In this document: positions 1 through 8,379 of the stretch, one piece after another | Layout of the letters: each line of letters starts with the position of its first letter | How positions within the stretch are numbered: position 1 is the stretch's first letter | Assembly (NCBI RefSeq): GCF_000444995.1 | Contig: NC_022041.1 | Span: 718,001-782,000, forward strand | Length of the DNA: 64,000 nt | Direction of reading: 5' to 3' | Origin: Paracoccus aminophilus JCM 7686 | GTDB lineage: Bacteria; Pseudomonadota; Alphaproteobacteria; Rhodobacterales; Rhodobacteraceae | Program-made: the position numbers and the translations under genes | Notes under the pieces: model-generated | The model's input: the letters and a program-made list of their open reading frames with translations, nothing else | The model's database searches: none | Told to the model about the DNA's origin: nothing

Positions 1-1
1 C

Positions 2-1015
2 GGCGTGACCGGGCCGCTGCCGACCAATCTGGGCCCTGCGCTCTTCTCGATGAATGCGATCCTTGAGCCGGTGAACACCACGTTCGAGGAAGCCAAGCCC
101 GAGTTGCGCGGCGAGGCGGCTCTGGACCGTGCCCGTCGCCAGATCGACGAGATGCGCAGCCAAATCGACGACGAGCTGGCCAGCGGTGCCACGCTTGAGG
201 ATCTGGCCAAGGACAAGGGCCTTGAGCTGGGCAAGATCGACTGGACGCAGAGCGAAGAGCCCGCGCAAGGCAGCATCGCCGGTTATCCCGCGTTCCGCTC
301 GGCGGCTGGGCAGGTGACCACGCAGGACTTCGCCGAACTGAAAGAGCTCGACGACGGCGGCATTTTCGCGCTGCGCCTTGACGAAACCGTGCCGCCCACG
401 CTGATCCCCTTCGAGGAAGCGCGCCCGCGCGTGACCGAGGACTGGATTGCCAGCGAGACCCATCGTCGCCTGCTGGCGCTGGCCGATGAAGGCAAGGTTG
501 CCGCCATGTCGAAGACCATGGCCGCCGCAGCGACCGAAACCGCGACGACTGCGGGCGCCGCGCCTGAAACCACCGCGCCTGAAACCACCGCGCCTGAAAC
601 CACGGGGACTGAAACCGCTACGGCCGAAGCGACCACACCGGTTCCGGGCTCGGACGAGGCGGCGGTTAGCGCCGAAGCCGACAAAGAGCCGTGGCATGAG
701 GTCGCAAGCCTGCCGCGCGACGGCTTTATCTCGGGCACGCCGCAGGCCTTGGTTCCGGGCGCCTTCGGGCTGAAGGAAGTGGGCGATACCGATATCGTCA
801 GCGCCGAGAACCGGGTGTTTCTGGTGACGCTTGAAGCGATCAACAAAGCCGATCTCGGCTCGGATCAGGCCAAGCCCGTGCTGACCAATGTCGGCAACCG
901 GATCGGCCAATCGCTGCAGCAGGACCTTTTCGACTATTATGCCCGGGCGGTTCAGGCCGGTCAGGGCGTGACGATCAATCAAGCCGCAATTGACGCGGCG
1001 AATTCGCGGATGTGA
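2..1015 (+). CDS. PpiD/SurA-type peptidyl-prolyl isomerase, C-terminal part
   Basis: The reading frame is open from base 2, so the gene begins before the window and the GTG at 5 is just an internal valine codon. The visible 337 residues look like the C-terminal portion of a PpiD/SurA family periplasmic foldase, with parvulin-like segments (LPTNLGPALFSMNAILEPV, and a later GFISGTPQALVPGAFGLKEVG) and a charged helical stretch between them. A Thr/Glu/Pro-rich linker near residues 175-220 is encoded partly by a 15-bp tandem repeat. The family helps outer-membrane and secreted proteins fold. The stop codon abuts trpE, so the two are probably cotranscribed. Confidence 0.8.
   Translation, partial: GVTGPLPTNLGPALFSMNAILEPVNTTFEEAKPELRGEAALDRARRQIDEMRSQIDDELASGATLEDLAKDKGLELGKIDWTQSEEPAQGSIAGYPAFRSAAGQVTTQDFAELKELDDGGIFALRLDETVPPTLIPFEEARPRVTEDWIASETHRRLLALADEGKVAAMSKTMAAAATETATTAGAAPETTAPETTAPETTGTETATAEATTPVPGSDEAAVSAEADKEPWHEVASLPRDGFISGTPQALVPGAFGLKEVGDTDIVSAENRVFLVTLEAINKADLGSDQAKPVLTNVGNRIGQSLQQDLFDYYARAVQAGQGVTINQAAIDAANSRM
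559..603 (+). repeat. 15-bp tandem repeat, 3 copies, in-frame
   Basis: Three perfect copies of CGCGCCTGAAACCAC are followed by a degenerate fourth (to about 618). They encode repeated Ala-Pro-Glu-Thr-Thr in the linker of the PpiD-like protein. The unit is a multiple of three, so copy-number change would lengthen the linker without breaking the frame. Confidence 0.9.
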
Positions 1016-1017
1016 CG

Positions 1018-2523
1018 ATGGATCTGGCACCGGAATTTGCGGAATTCGAACGGGGCTGGGCGGAGGGCCGCAACCAGCTGGTGACGATCCGGCTGGCGGC
1101 CGATCTGGATACGCCCGTCAGCCTGATGCTGAAACTGGCCGAAGCCGCGCCGAACTCGTTCATGCTCGAAAGCGTCACCGGCGGAGAAATTCGCGGGCGC
1201 TATTCCTTCATCGGCATGAAGCCCGACCTGATCTGGCAATGCCGCGACGGCAAGGCCACGATCAACCGCAATGCCCGCTATTCGCCGGATTTCGAGGCCG
1301 ATGAGCGGCCTGCGCTGGACAGCCTGCGCGCGCTGATTACGGAAAGCCGGATCGAGATGCCGGAAAACGTGCCGCCGGGGGCTGCGGGGCTTTTCGGCTA
1401 TCTCGGCTATGACATGATCCGTCTGGTCGAGCATCTGCCCGATGTGAACCCCGATCCGCTTGGCCTGCCTGACGCGATGTTGCTGCGTCCGACCGTGGTC
1501 GCGGTGCTTGACGGGGTGAAGGGCGAGGTCACGCTTTGTGCGCCCGCCTGGTATGAGCCGGGCGTGCCTGCGCGCGCCGCCTATGCCCAAGCCGCCGAGC
1601 GGGTGATGGAGGCCCTGCGTGCGCTCGATCGCCAGCCCTATGAGCCGCGCACCTTCGGCGCAGAGATGAAGGTCGGCCAGCCGCGCTCAAACTTCACGCG
1701 CGAGGGCTATCTCGCTGCGGTCGAGAAGGCCAAGGATTACATCCGCGCGGGCGATATCTTCCAGGTCGTGCCGAGCCAGCGCTGGTCGCTCGATTTCCCG
1801 CTGCCGCCCTTCGCGCTTTACCGCTCGCTGCGCCGCACCAATCCCTCGCCCTTCATGTTCTTCCTCAACCTCGACGGCTTCCAGATCGTCGGCGCGAGCC
1901 CCGAGATTCTGGTCCGTCTGCGCGACGGCGAGGTCACGGTGCGCCCGATCGCAGGCACCCGCAAACGCGGCGCCGATGCGGCCGAGGATCGCGCGCTCGA
2001 GGCCGATCTGCTGTCGGATCAGAAAGAGCTCGCCGAACATCTGATGCTGCTCGATCTCGGGCGCAATGATGTCGGCAGGGTCGCCAAGATCGGCACCGTG
2101 CGCCCGACCGAGAAATTCATCATCGAGCGTTACAGCCACGTCATGCATATCGTCTCGAATGTCGTGGGCGAGCTGCGTGAGGGCGAGGATGCGCTCTCGG
2201 CACTGCTCGCGGGGATGCCCGCAGGCACGGTCTCGGGCGCGCCGAAAGTCCGCGCGATGGAGATCATCGACGAGCTCGAACCCGAAAAGCGCGGCGTCTA
2301 TGCCGGTGCGGTCGGCTATTTCGCCGCCAATGGCGAGATGGATATGTGCATCGCGCTGCGCACAGCAGTGGTCAAGGACGGCCAGCTTTACATTCAGGCC
2401 GGGGGCGGCGTCGTCTATGACAGCGATCCCGAGGCGGAATTCGAAGAGACCGAAAACAAAAGCCGCGCTTTGCGTCGCGCGGCGGAAGAGGCGGCGCGCT
2501 TCGTGCGCGGCGCCAACAGCTAA
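1018..2523 (+). CDS. trpE: Anthranilate synthase component I
   Basis: This 501-residue protein catalyses chorismate plus ammonia or glutamine to anthranilate, the first committed step of tryptophan synthesis, with a TrpG partner not in this window. The N-terminal regulatory part has LESVTGGEIRGRYSFIG, the usual tryptophan feedback-site region. The chorismate-binding domain shows SPFMFFLNLDGFQIVGASPE, RPIAGTRKRG, LDLGRNDVGRVA, PAGTVSGAPKVRAMEI and GGGVVYDSDPEAEFEET. The length is normal for TrpE. ATG 1018 is preferred, but GTG at 1012, overlapping the upstream stop, is also possible. The tight junction with the PpiD-like gene suggests one transcript. Confidence 0.95.
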   Translation: MDLAPEFAEFERGWAEGRNQLVTIRLAADLDTPVSLMLKLAEAAPNSFMLESVTGGEIRGRYSFIGMKPDLIWQCRDGKATINRNARYSPDFEADERPALDSLRALITESRIEMPENVPPGAAGLFGYLGYDMIRLVEHLPDVNPDPLGLPDAMLLRPTVVAVLDGVKGEVTLCAPAWYEPGVPARAAYAQAAERVMEALRALDRQPYEPRTFGAEMKVGQPRSNFTREGYLAAVEKAKDYIRAGDIFQVVPSQRWSLDFPLPPFALYRSLRRTNPSPFMFFLNLDGFQIVGASPEILVRLRDGEVTVRPIAGTRKRGADAAEDRALEADLLSDQKELAEHLMLLDLGRNDVGRVAKIGTVRPTEKFIIERYSHVMHIVSNVVGELREGEDALSALLAGMPAGTVSGAPKVRAMEIIDELEPEKRGVYAGAVGYFAANGEMDMCIALRTAVVKDGQLYIQAGGGVVYDSDPEAEFEETENKSRALRRAAEEAARFVRGANS

Positions 2524-2531
2524 GACTGGGT

Positions 2532-3020
2532 TTACTGGGTCGCGGGCGTCTGATTTGCCCGCGCCCGCCATTCCCGCCAGGTCAGCCAGATGATGAAGGC
2601 GTCAAAGGCCGAAAGCGCGACCATGACGATGCTGCCGGTGTGCCACCAATCCAGCATCTGCCAGCCGATGAACCCCGCCAGAACCAGCATGGCGAAGGGG
2701 AAGGCGCTATACCATTCCTTCATCAGCGCGACGACCACGCAGAGCTTCACCAGACCGTGGCCGATCATGTAGATCGCCCAGAAATGCAGGTGCTCGCGGC
2801 CCATGCCATTGAGATGATGGGTCAGGAAATGCGCCAGCCGGTCATCGGGATCGGCAATGGCGCGATGGAGCCCGGTGTCTTGCAGGAAATGCAGCGCGCG
2901 CAGGCTGAGAGGCGTCAGCAGGAGCACGCCGAACAGAGTCTCGAAGCTCGCAAAGATCCCCTTGAGGAGAACCGAGGCCTCGAAGACCCAATGCAACATG
3001 CGCCTGCTGGCGGTGAACAT
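2532..3020 (-). CDS. DUF2127 family membrane protein
   Basis: This 162-residue protein has four or so hydrophobic segments and the family pattern HGLVKLCVVVALMKEWY. The function is unknown. Its start overlaps the stop of gpt by one base (TGATG), so the two genes form a minus-strand pair. It converges with trpE, with only 8 bp between the stops. Confidence 0.8.
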   Translation of the reverse strand: MFTASRRMLHWVFEASVLLKGIFASFETLFGVLLLTPLSLRALHFLQDTGLHRAIADPDDRLAHFLTHHLNGMGREHLHFWAIYMIGHGLVKLCVVVALMKEWYSAFPFAMLVLAGFIGWQMLDWWHTGSIVMVALSAFDAFIIWLTWREWRARANQTPATQ

Positions 3021-3508
3021 CAGTCTTCGCCGCGAATGGGCTGGACGTATTGCAGCGCCATGTCCCAGGGGAAGAAGATCCAGGTGTCCTGGCTGACCTC
3101 GGTCACATAATCCTGCACCATCGGCTTGCCCTTGGGTTTGGCATAGACGGTGCCGAAATGGGCCTTCGGATATTTCTCGCGCACCAGCTCCAAGGTACGA
3201 CCGGAATCGACCAGATCGTCGATGACGAGGATGCCTTCGCCGTCCTGCATCAGCTCGGGGTCGGGCGATTTCAGGACCACCAGACCGCCCTGTTCCTGCT
3301 TGTGGTAGGATTTGACCGAGATCGTGTCGATGGTGCGGATATCAAGCTCGCGCGCCACGATCATCGCGGGCACGAGACCGCCGCGGGTGATCGCCACAAC
3401 CGCGCGCCAATCGCGCCCGTCCAGCCGCCACGCCAGCGCGCGCGCATCGCGGTGCATCTGGTCCCAGCTGACGTGAAAGCCTTTTTCGTGGGGGAGGCGC
3501 TCGGTCAT
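3020..3508 (-). CDS. gpt: Xanthine/guanine phosphoribosyltransferase
   Basis: This 162-residue purine salvage enzyme transfers phosphoribosyl from PRPP to xanthine or guanine. The PRPP-binding loop [13 protein letters not shown] is clear (about residues 90-102), preceded by [20 protein letters not shown]. Length and motifs match Gpt of proteobacteria. It is translationally coupled to the downstream DUF2127 gene by a one-base overlap. Confidence 0.93.
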   Translation of the reverse strand: MTERLPHEKGFHVSWDQMHRDARALAWRLDGRDWRAVVAITRGGLVPAMIVARELDIRTIDTISVKSYHKQEQGGLVVLKSPDPELMQDGEGILVIDDLVDSGRTLELVREKYPKAHFGTVYAKPKGKPMVQDYVTEVSQDTWIFFPWDMALQYVQPIRGED

Positions 3509-3520
3509 GTCATGTCCTTT

Positions 3521-4123
3521 TCAATGATGAAGGATCAATAGCAGGCCCAAAAGCCCCATCGCCAGAGCCGCCGCGCGATCAATCCAGAGTTTGGCTGCGA
3601 AATAGCGCGTCCTCATCACCGCTGTCGACATAGAAATAGCGATCAGTGAATACCAGAAAAGCTCGGTTCCCAGACAAGTGAAGTAAACCACCACTTTCTG
3701 ATCGACTGACATCGCCTCGGGGAAGATCGACAAGATCACCGCCGCATAAAAGAGCGCGGGTTTCGGGTTCGAGAGGTTGAGCGTGATTCCCCCCCAGAAG
3801 CCCTTGCTCGCACCATCCGCCGCCTCGGGGATCGGTTGAGTCGAGGCGCGCCACAGCACCACGGCAAACCACAGCAGATAGAAGCCGCCGAAGATCTTCA
3901 TCGCCACGAACAGCGGGGGATGCAGCTTGAAGACCACCGCAAGCCCCAGAAGCGCGAAGATGCACCAGAGCGAGGCGCCCGTCGCCAGACCCAGCGCATA
4001 GGGCCAGGCCCGCGACCGGCCATATTGGAACGCCGCCTGCGTGGCGGCGATGATCGCCGGGCCGGGGGTCAGAATGGCCAGAGACATGGCGGCAAAGAGC
4101 GCCAGAAATTGTTCGACGCTCAT
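3521..4123 (-). CDS. LysE/RhtB family amino-acid exporter
   Basis: This 200-residue integral membrane protein of about six hydrophobic segments has the family signatures LTPGPAIIAAT near the N terminus and LSNPKPALFYAAVIL in the middle. Members export amino acids or related metabolites. The substrate cannot be read from sequence. It lies 12 bp upstream of gpt and 21 bp downstream of fabI on the same strand. Confidence 0.88.
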   Translation of the reverse strand: MSVEQFLALFAAMSLAILTPGPAIIAATQAAFQYGRSRAWPYALGLATGASLWCIFALLGLAVVFKLHPPLFVAMKIFGGFYLLWFAVVLWRASTQPIPEAADGASKGFWGGITLNLSNPKPALFYAAVILSIFPEAMSVDQKVVVYFTCLGTELFWYSLIAISMSTAVMRTRYFAAKLWIDRAAALAMGLLGLLLILHH

Positions 4124-4144
4124 GCCGCCTCGCCGGTTTGAGGG

Positions 4145-4972
4145 TTAGTCTTTCTTCGCCGTCGAAATATCGGGCGCATCGACGGCTTTCATGCCGACGA
4201 CATGATAGCCCGCATCGACGTGATGGGTCTCGCCGGTGACGCCGCTGCTCATATCCGAGAGCAGGTAAAGCGCCGATTGGCCGACCTCGTCCTGGCTGAT
4301 GTTGCGGCGCAACGGCGAATTCAGCTCGTTCCACTTCATGATATAGCGGAAATCGCCAATGCCCGAAGCGGCCAGCGTCTTGATCGGCCCGGCCGAGATC
4401 GCATTGACCCGCACGCCGTCCTTGCCGAGATCCTCGGCCAGATAGCGCACAGAGGCTTCCAGCGCGGCTTTGGCGACGCCCATGACGTTGTAATGGGGCA
4501 TCACACGCTCGGCGCCGTAATAGGTCAGCGTGAGCAGGCTGCCGCCATTCGACATCATCGCGCTGGCATGACGTGCGACCGAGGTGAAGGAGAAGACGGA
4601 AATATCCATCGTCATCAGGAAATTGTCGCGCGTCGTATCGGCATAGCGCCCGCGCAATTGGTCCTTGTCGGAAAAGCCGATCGCATGGACGACGAAATCA
4701 ATGCCGTCCCAGCGCGCGCCCAGTTTGGTGAACAGATCCGCCACCGATTGCTCATCCGAGACATCGCATTCGACCACGAAATCGGAACCGATTTCCGCCG
4801 CCAGCGGATCGACCCGCTTCTTGAGTGCTTCGCCGTGATAGGAAAAAGCCAGCTCGGCACCGGCATTGGCAAGAGCCTTGGCGATGCCCCAGGCAATCGA
4901 CTTGTCGTTCGCCAGCCCCATGATCAGGCCACGCTTGCCCTGCATCAACCCGTGACCGCCATTGCTTGACAT
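4145..4972 (-). CDS. fabI: Enoyl-[acyl-carrier-protein] reductase (NADH), FabI
   Basis: This 275-residue short-chain dehydrogenase catalyses the last step of each fatty-acid elongation cycle. It has the FabI-type nucleotide motif GLIMGLANDKSIAWGIAKAL and the active-site stretch YYGAERVMPHYNVMGVAKAA, with the catalytic Tyr161 and Lys168 and the accessory Tyr151. The frame extends upstream to 4999, but the ATG at 4972 has a GAGGG ribosome-binding site about 8 nt before it and gives the usual N terminus, so that start is used. Confidence 0.95.
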   Translation of the reverse strand: MSSNGGHGLMQGKRGLIMGLANDKSIAWGIAKALANAGAELAFSYHGEALKKRVDPLAAEIGSDFVVECDVSDEQSVADLFTKLGARWDGIDFVVHAIGFSDKDQLRGRYADTTRDNFLMTMDISVFSFTSVARHASAMMSNGGSLLTLTYYGAERVMPHYNVMGVAKAALEASVRYLAEDLGKDGVRVNAISAGPIKTLAASGIGDFRYIMKWNELNSPLRRNISQDEVGQSALYLLSDMSSGVTGETHHVDAGYHVVGMKAVDAPDISTAKKD

Positions 4973-5055
4973 AGAGACGTCCCTCGCGATTTTCTTCATT
5001 GTGGCAGGATTAGGCTAAGACGAAAGAGGCATCAAGTGTCAGGAGAGCAGCAGAA

Positions 5056-5718
5056 ATGAGCGAGCGGACCGGAATTTTCGCGGGAAACGACCCGTTCGAC
5101 ATCGCAAGGCGCTGGCTGACCGAAGCCGAAAAGGCCGAGCCGAACGATCCGAATGCGATCGCTCTGGCGACGGTCGATGCCGATGGGCTGCCCGATGTCC
5201 GCATGGTTCTGCTGAAAGATATCGACGGCTCGGGCGATGATGGCTCGTTCGTTTTCTATACGAATTATGAAAGCGCCAAGGGCGTCGAGATCGAGGCAAC
5301 CGGCGTCGCGGCCTTCGTGCTCCATTGGAAAAGCCTGCGCCGCCAGATCCGCGTGCGCGGCCATGTCATCCGCGAGGAAGGCGCTCCGGCCGACGCCTAT
5401 TACCGCTCGCGCGCGTTGCAATCGCGCATCGGCGCCTGGGCCTCGGCGCAAAGTCGGCCGCTTGCAAGCCGCGGAACCCTGGTGGCCGAGGTCGCACGTC
5501 AGGGAATCAATCAAGGATTGAACCCTGCACGCCCGCCGTTCTGGGGCGGCTATCGCATACAACCTGTGCAAATCGAATTCTGGAGTGACGGTGCGTTCCG
5601 ACTGCATGACCGCTTCCGTTGGGTGAGAAAGAATAACTACAAAGAAAACAAAGAGCTGGACTTTCCGGTCGAAAATATCGCGGATTCGCTTTGGGAGGTC
5701 TGCCGTCTTAGCCCTTGA
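5056..5718 (+). CDS. pdxH: Pyridoxamine 5'-phosphate oxidase
   Basis: This FMN enzyme oxidises pyridoxine or pyridoxamine phosphate to pyridoxal 5'-phosphate. Recognisable segments are [60 protein letters not shown] and [11 protein letters not shown]. The length of 220 residues is slightly above typical. The last 30 residues ([20 protein letters not shown]) are Lys/Asn-rich and from less GC-rich DNA than the rest, where the family normally ends in a short WxxxRLxP tail. The ending LWEVCRLSP keeps that tail. The gene diverges from fabI. Confidence 0.92.
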   Translation: MSERTGIFAGNDPFDIARRWLTEAEKAEPNDPNAIALATVDADGLPDVRMVLLKDIDGSGDDGSFVFYTNYESAKGVEIEATGVAAFVLHWKSLRRQIRVRGHVIREEGAPADAYYRSRALQSRIGAWASAQSRPLASRGTLVAEVARQGINQGLNPARPPFWGGYRIQPVQIEFWSDGAFRLHDRFRWVRKNNYKENKELDFPVENIADSLWEVCRLSP

Positions 5719-5862
5719 TTCTGGATGGCAATGAACTCATGGTAAGGAAAACCTGACCATTCAACCTTTTTACCGGCCTGTATTTTGATCCGCATGTGCA
5801 TCCGCGCTGCTTCCAAACCAAGTTATGACGCCAGGACGGGCCGCCAGAGGTAGTGAGAGAAC

Positions 5863-6456
5863 ATGAACGATAACGGCGGCCTGAAGCGCCCGGTCACTGG
5901 TGTGATCAAATGGTTCGATACGGCGCGCGGCTTCGGCTTCCTGTCGGTCATCGACGAAGACGGATGCGATGTTCTTTTGCACGCCAACGTTCTGCGCAAT
6001 TTCGGCCAGAGCTCTGTTGCGGATGGGTCCAAGGTTGAAGTCATTGCGCAGGAAACCACGCGCGGGATGCAGGCGATCGAAGTCCTGTCGATCGAGCCGC
6101 CTGCAACCGGGGCGATGCCGCCGATCGCTGATCTCAGCTCGACCTTTGTCGAAGATGTCGAGCGCCTGCCGCTGCTGCCCGCGCGGGTGAAATGGTTCGA
6201 CAAGGGCAAGGGCTTCGGCTTTGCCAATGTTTTCGGTCAAAAGGGCGATATTTTCCTGCATATCGAAGTGCTGCGGCATTGCGGTTTCGCCGATCTCGCC
6301 GTGGGCGAGGCCATTGCGATCCGCATCGTCGATGGCCGTCGCGGGCTGATGGCCGCGCAGATTCTCGCATGGGATCGCGTGCTTGAAGAAGAGAAACCGG
6401 CCGCGGGCGCCGTGCCTTTGCTGCTTAAACCGCGACTGGTTGCGGGCGTCCTTTGA
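5863..6456 (+). CDS. Double cold-shock-domain protein
   Basis: This 197-residue protein has two cold-shock domains. The first, near residues 9-70, has VTGVIKWFDTARGFGFLSV. The second, near residues 105-165, has ARVKWFDKGKGFGFANVFG followed by DIFLHIEVLR. Both keep the RNP1-like aromatic residues that bind single-stranded nucleic acid. Such two-domain versions are common in alphaproteobacteria and act as RNA chaperones or regulators. Its 144-bp 5' region is unusually AT-rich for this window. The stop overlaps the TTG start of the DUF192 gene. Confidence 0.9.
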   Translation: MNDNGGLKRPVTGVIKWFDTARGFGFLSVIDEDGCDVLLHANVLRNFGQSSVADGSKVEVIAQETTRGMQAIEVLSIEPPATGAMPPIADLSSTFVEDVERLPLLPARVKWFDKGKGFGFANVFGQKGDIFLHIEVLRHCGFADLAVGEAIAIRIVDGRRGLMAAQILAWDRVLEEEKPAAGAVPLLLKPRLVAGVL

Positions 6457-6950
6457 TCCGCGCCCTCGCGCTGGCCGTGCCGCTGCTGGCGGTCTTGACC
6501 CCGCCTGTCGGGGCTGTTTCTTTTACCTGTAGTCCCGATAAGGTCGTTTTCGCGACGCTCGACGGGGCAACCTCGATTTCCGTCGAAATCGCCGATACCG
6601 AGGCCGAGCGGGCGCGCGGCCTGATGTTTCGCGAACATCTCGGCGAGAAGGAAGGGATGCTCTTCATCTATGACAGCCCGCGACCTGTGGCCTTCTGGAT
6701 GAAAAATACGGTGATCCCGCTCGATATGGTGTTTCTCGACGCACGGGGGGTGATTCGGTTGATTCACTCCAATGCGCGTCCCCATGACGAGACCCCGATC
6801 CCCGGCGCCGCGCCGGGCGACGATGATCCGGCCCGGCTGATGGTGCTCGAACTCGCTGGCGGAGAGGCCGCGCGGTTGGGCCTTGAGCCCGGCATGGGCA
6901 TGGCCTCAACCCGCCTGCCGCAATCCGGCGCGGTTCTGCCCTGTCCTTAG
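6453..6950 (+). CDS. DUF192 family secreted protein
   Basis: This 165-residue protein has an N-terminal signal peptide (hydrophobic to about residue 21) and a DUF192 domain with [39 protein letters not shown] and a final [18 protein letters not shown]. The biochemical function is not established. The start is TTG at 6453, overlapping the stop of the cold-shock gene by 3 bases, which indicates coupling. Confidence 0.85.
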   Translation: MIRALALAVPLLAVLTPPVGAVSFTCSPDKVVFATLDGATSISVEIADTEAERARGLMFREHLGEKEGMLFIYDSPRPVAFWMKNTVIPLDMVFLDARGVIRLIHSNARPHDETPIPGAAPGDDDPARLMVLELAGGEAARLGLEPGMGMASTRLPQSGAVLPCP

Positions 6951-7019
6951 GATAAGCGCGTCATTTGATGACGATTTAGCTTCCCCCGCGACGGCTCAAC
7001 GGCTAAGAGTGCCAGAGTT

Positions 7020-7096
7020 CGGGGCGTAGCGCAGCCTGGTAGCGCGACGGTTTTGGGTACCGTAGGCCGGAGGTTCGAATCCTCTCGCCCCGACCA
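7020..7096 (+). tRNA. tRNA-Pro (anticodon TGG)
   Basis: This is a complete 77-nt cloverleaf. The acceptor stem CGGGGCG pairs with CGCCCCG at 7086-7092, followed by A and an encoded CCA. The anticodon stem ACGGT/ACCGT encloses the loop TTTGGGT with TGG at 7054-7056. The T arm carries GGTTCGAATCC. Its 3' part (from 7048) is the phage attachment core and is duplicated at 50930, so the intact gene was rebuilt by integration. Confidence 0.97.
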
Positions 7097-7105
7097 CAAT
7101 TTAGC
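7048..7105. repeat. attL core (58-bp direct repeat with attR)
   Basis: The 58 bases from the anticodon stem of tRNA-Pro to 9 bp beyond its CCA recur perfectly at 50930-50987. The integrase gene begins immediately to the right, and its stop codon (7101-7103) lies inside the core. This defines the left end of the prophage. Confidence 0.96.
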
Positions 7106-8210
7106 TGACATTTTGACCTCCGGTTTGCAGCTTGGTTTGCAGGATTTTCCGTTTTTCCGCCGTCTGTAGCTTTTCGGCGAGGCTGTCGCTCATGTCTGCG
7201 GAGAGCGCGACATAGCGCTCGATGACCTCGGAGGCGTGCTTGAGCGACCAGCCCATATGCGTGGCGATTTCCTTCAGGTCGGCGCCTGCCTCGAGTAGCC
7301 GCGTCGCGGCGGTTCCCCGTGCGTCATACAAACGCAGTTCTTTGCGAATCCTCAGGCGGTCCCGCCATTCGCTCACGGCGTCGCCGAGGTAGTTCTCGTG
7401 CTTGTAGGGTGCGCCAGATTGGGTAGCGATCAGCGTGCTTTGGTCTGCCGGAACCTCTGAAAGGATGGCCGCCATCCCTGCGGTAACGGGGATGGACGCG
7501 AGCCGCTGGCGTTTGCTCGTGCGAATCACGATGCGATACCCATGTGGTGTCCGGTGGACGTGATCACGCGTCAACTCGGCGAGGTCGCCTGGGCGTAAGC
7601 CGGTTTCAAGCGCAATCGCGAGGATCCGCCAGACATGAGGTGGCGAACCAATTCTGAAGCGTTCGATCTCGTCTGGCGTCCAGAAGATCTCCGATCGATT
7701 GCTCTTGTAGACCGATTTGACCTTCTGCAGATGGTGATGGCGGAGGGTGCCGCGATCGTGCGCATAGGCGACCAGCCTTTGCAGGTGCCGGATTCGGTCA
7801 TCCCCGACCTTGCCGCCGATTTTGTCCCGCCAGTCTAGGGCTTGAACGCGAATGCGCGGGTCGTCAAAGGCGGCCAAGGGGGCGTCACCAAACTTGCGGT
7901 CGATCCCGTTCTTGTCGTGATAGAACGATGTTTTCATGTCGCTTTGGGTGCGCGGGGCGAGGCCGCCAAAATCAGGGCTGTCAAGGAAGCGGAGAATGAT
8001 CGATCGAAATTTGCCTGTAGCTGGCGAGGCGCTCGATCCGGCTGCGGAAAACGCAGCGACATACTCCGGCGAGCCAACCGCAAACGACATGCTGTTGTCC
8101 CAGAATTTGACCGCCCCTCTGCCGCGGCCAACGTAGTGGTGTTCGCGGTATTCGCCTGTTGCGAGCTTCTTTCTGACCTTGTTGATCCCCTTAAGGACGA
8201 TCCTAGTCAT
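7101..8210 (-). CDS. Prophage tyrosine integrase
   Basis: This 369-residue tyrosine recombinase inserts and excises the prophage at tRNA-Pro. Catalytic positions visible are Arg206 ([13 protein letters not shown]), Arg298 ([16 protein letters not shown], with Tyr in place of the usual box II His), His318 (ATHMGW) and the nucleophile Tyr333 (IERYVAL). The gene ends inside the att core, pointing out of the prophage. Its start overlaps the small upstream gene by 8 bp. In the excised circle it would read through attP into the 50.9-47.2 kb genes. Confidence 0.95.
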   Translation of the reverse strand: MTRIVLKGINKVRKKLATGEYREHHYVGRGRGAVKFWDNSMSFAVGSPEYVAAFSAAGSSASPATGKFRSIILRFLDSPDFGGLAPRTQSDMKTSFYHDKNGIDRKFGDAPLAAFDDPRIRVQALDWRDKIGGKVGDDRIRHLQRLVAYAHDRGTLRHHHLQKVKSVYKSNRSEIFWTPDEIERFRIGSPPHVWRILAIALETGLRPGDLAELTRDHVHRTPHGYRIVIRTSKRQRLASIPVTAGMAAILSEVPADQSTLIATQSGAPYKHENYLGDAVSEWRDRLRIRKELRLYDARGTAATRLLEAGADLKEIATHMGWSLKHASEVIERYVALSADMSDSLAEKLQTAEKRKILQTKLQTGGQNVS

Positions 8211-8379
8211 CTTGTCCGAACCATTCGTCTACGTCGCTTCTGTTTTTCTGTAGCGCTTCAGGGAGGATGCGGATCGTTCCCTCCGCAGTGACCTCGACGA
8301 TCGCGCGATTGTCGATCTCCCGTGCTGCGCGAATCGCACGTTTGATTTGCGCCTCGGTGAAATTCGCGCGTCTCCCCAT
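8203..8379 (-). CDS. Small conserved protein preceding the integrase
   Basis: This 58-residue protein begins MGRRANFTEAQIKRAIRAAR and ends [13 protein letters not shown] 8379 is preceded by a GGAGGG ribosome-binding site. It has a helical, basic N-terminal half and overlaps the integrase start. Its position and size would suit an excisionase or recombination directionality factor, but no excisionase motif is recognisable. Confidence 0.75.
   Translation of the reverse strand: MGRRANFTEAQIKRAIRAAREIDNRAIVEVTAEGTIRILPEALQKNRSDVDEWFGQDD

Noticed and set aside
283..846. Minus-strand 187-residue frame inside the PpiD-like gene
   Set aside because: Its sequence is a Ser/Ala/Val-rich shadow of the opposite strand, and the sense frame has recognisable family motifs.
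7842..8291. Plus-strand frame opposite the integrase
   Set aside because: No ribosome-binding site or recognisable product; the minus strand encodes the integrase with all catalytic residues.
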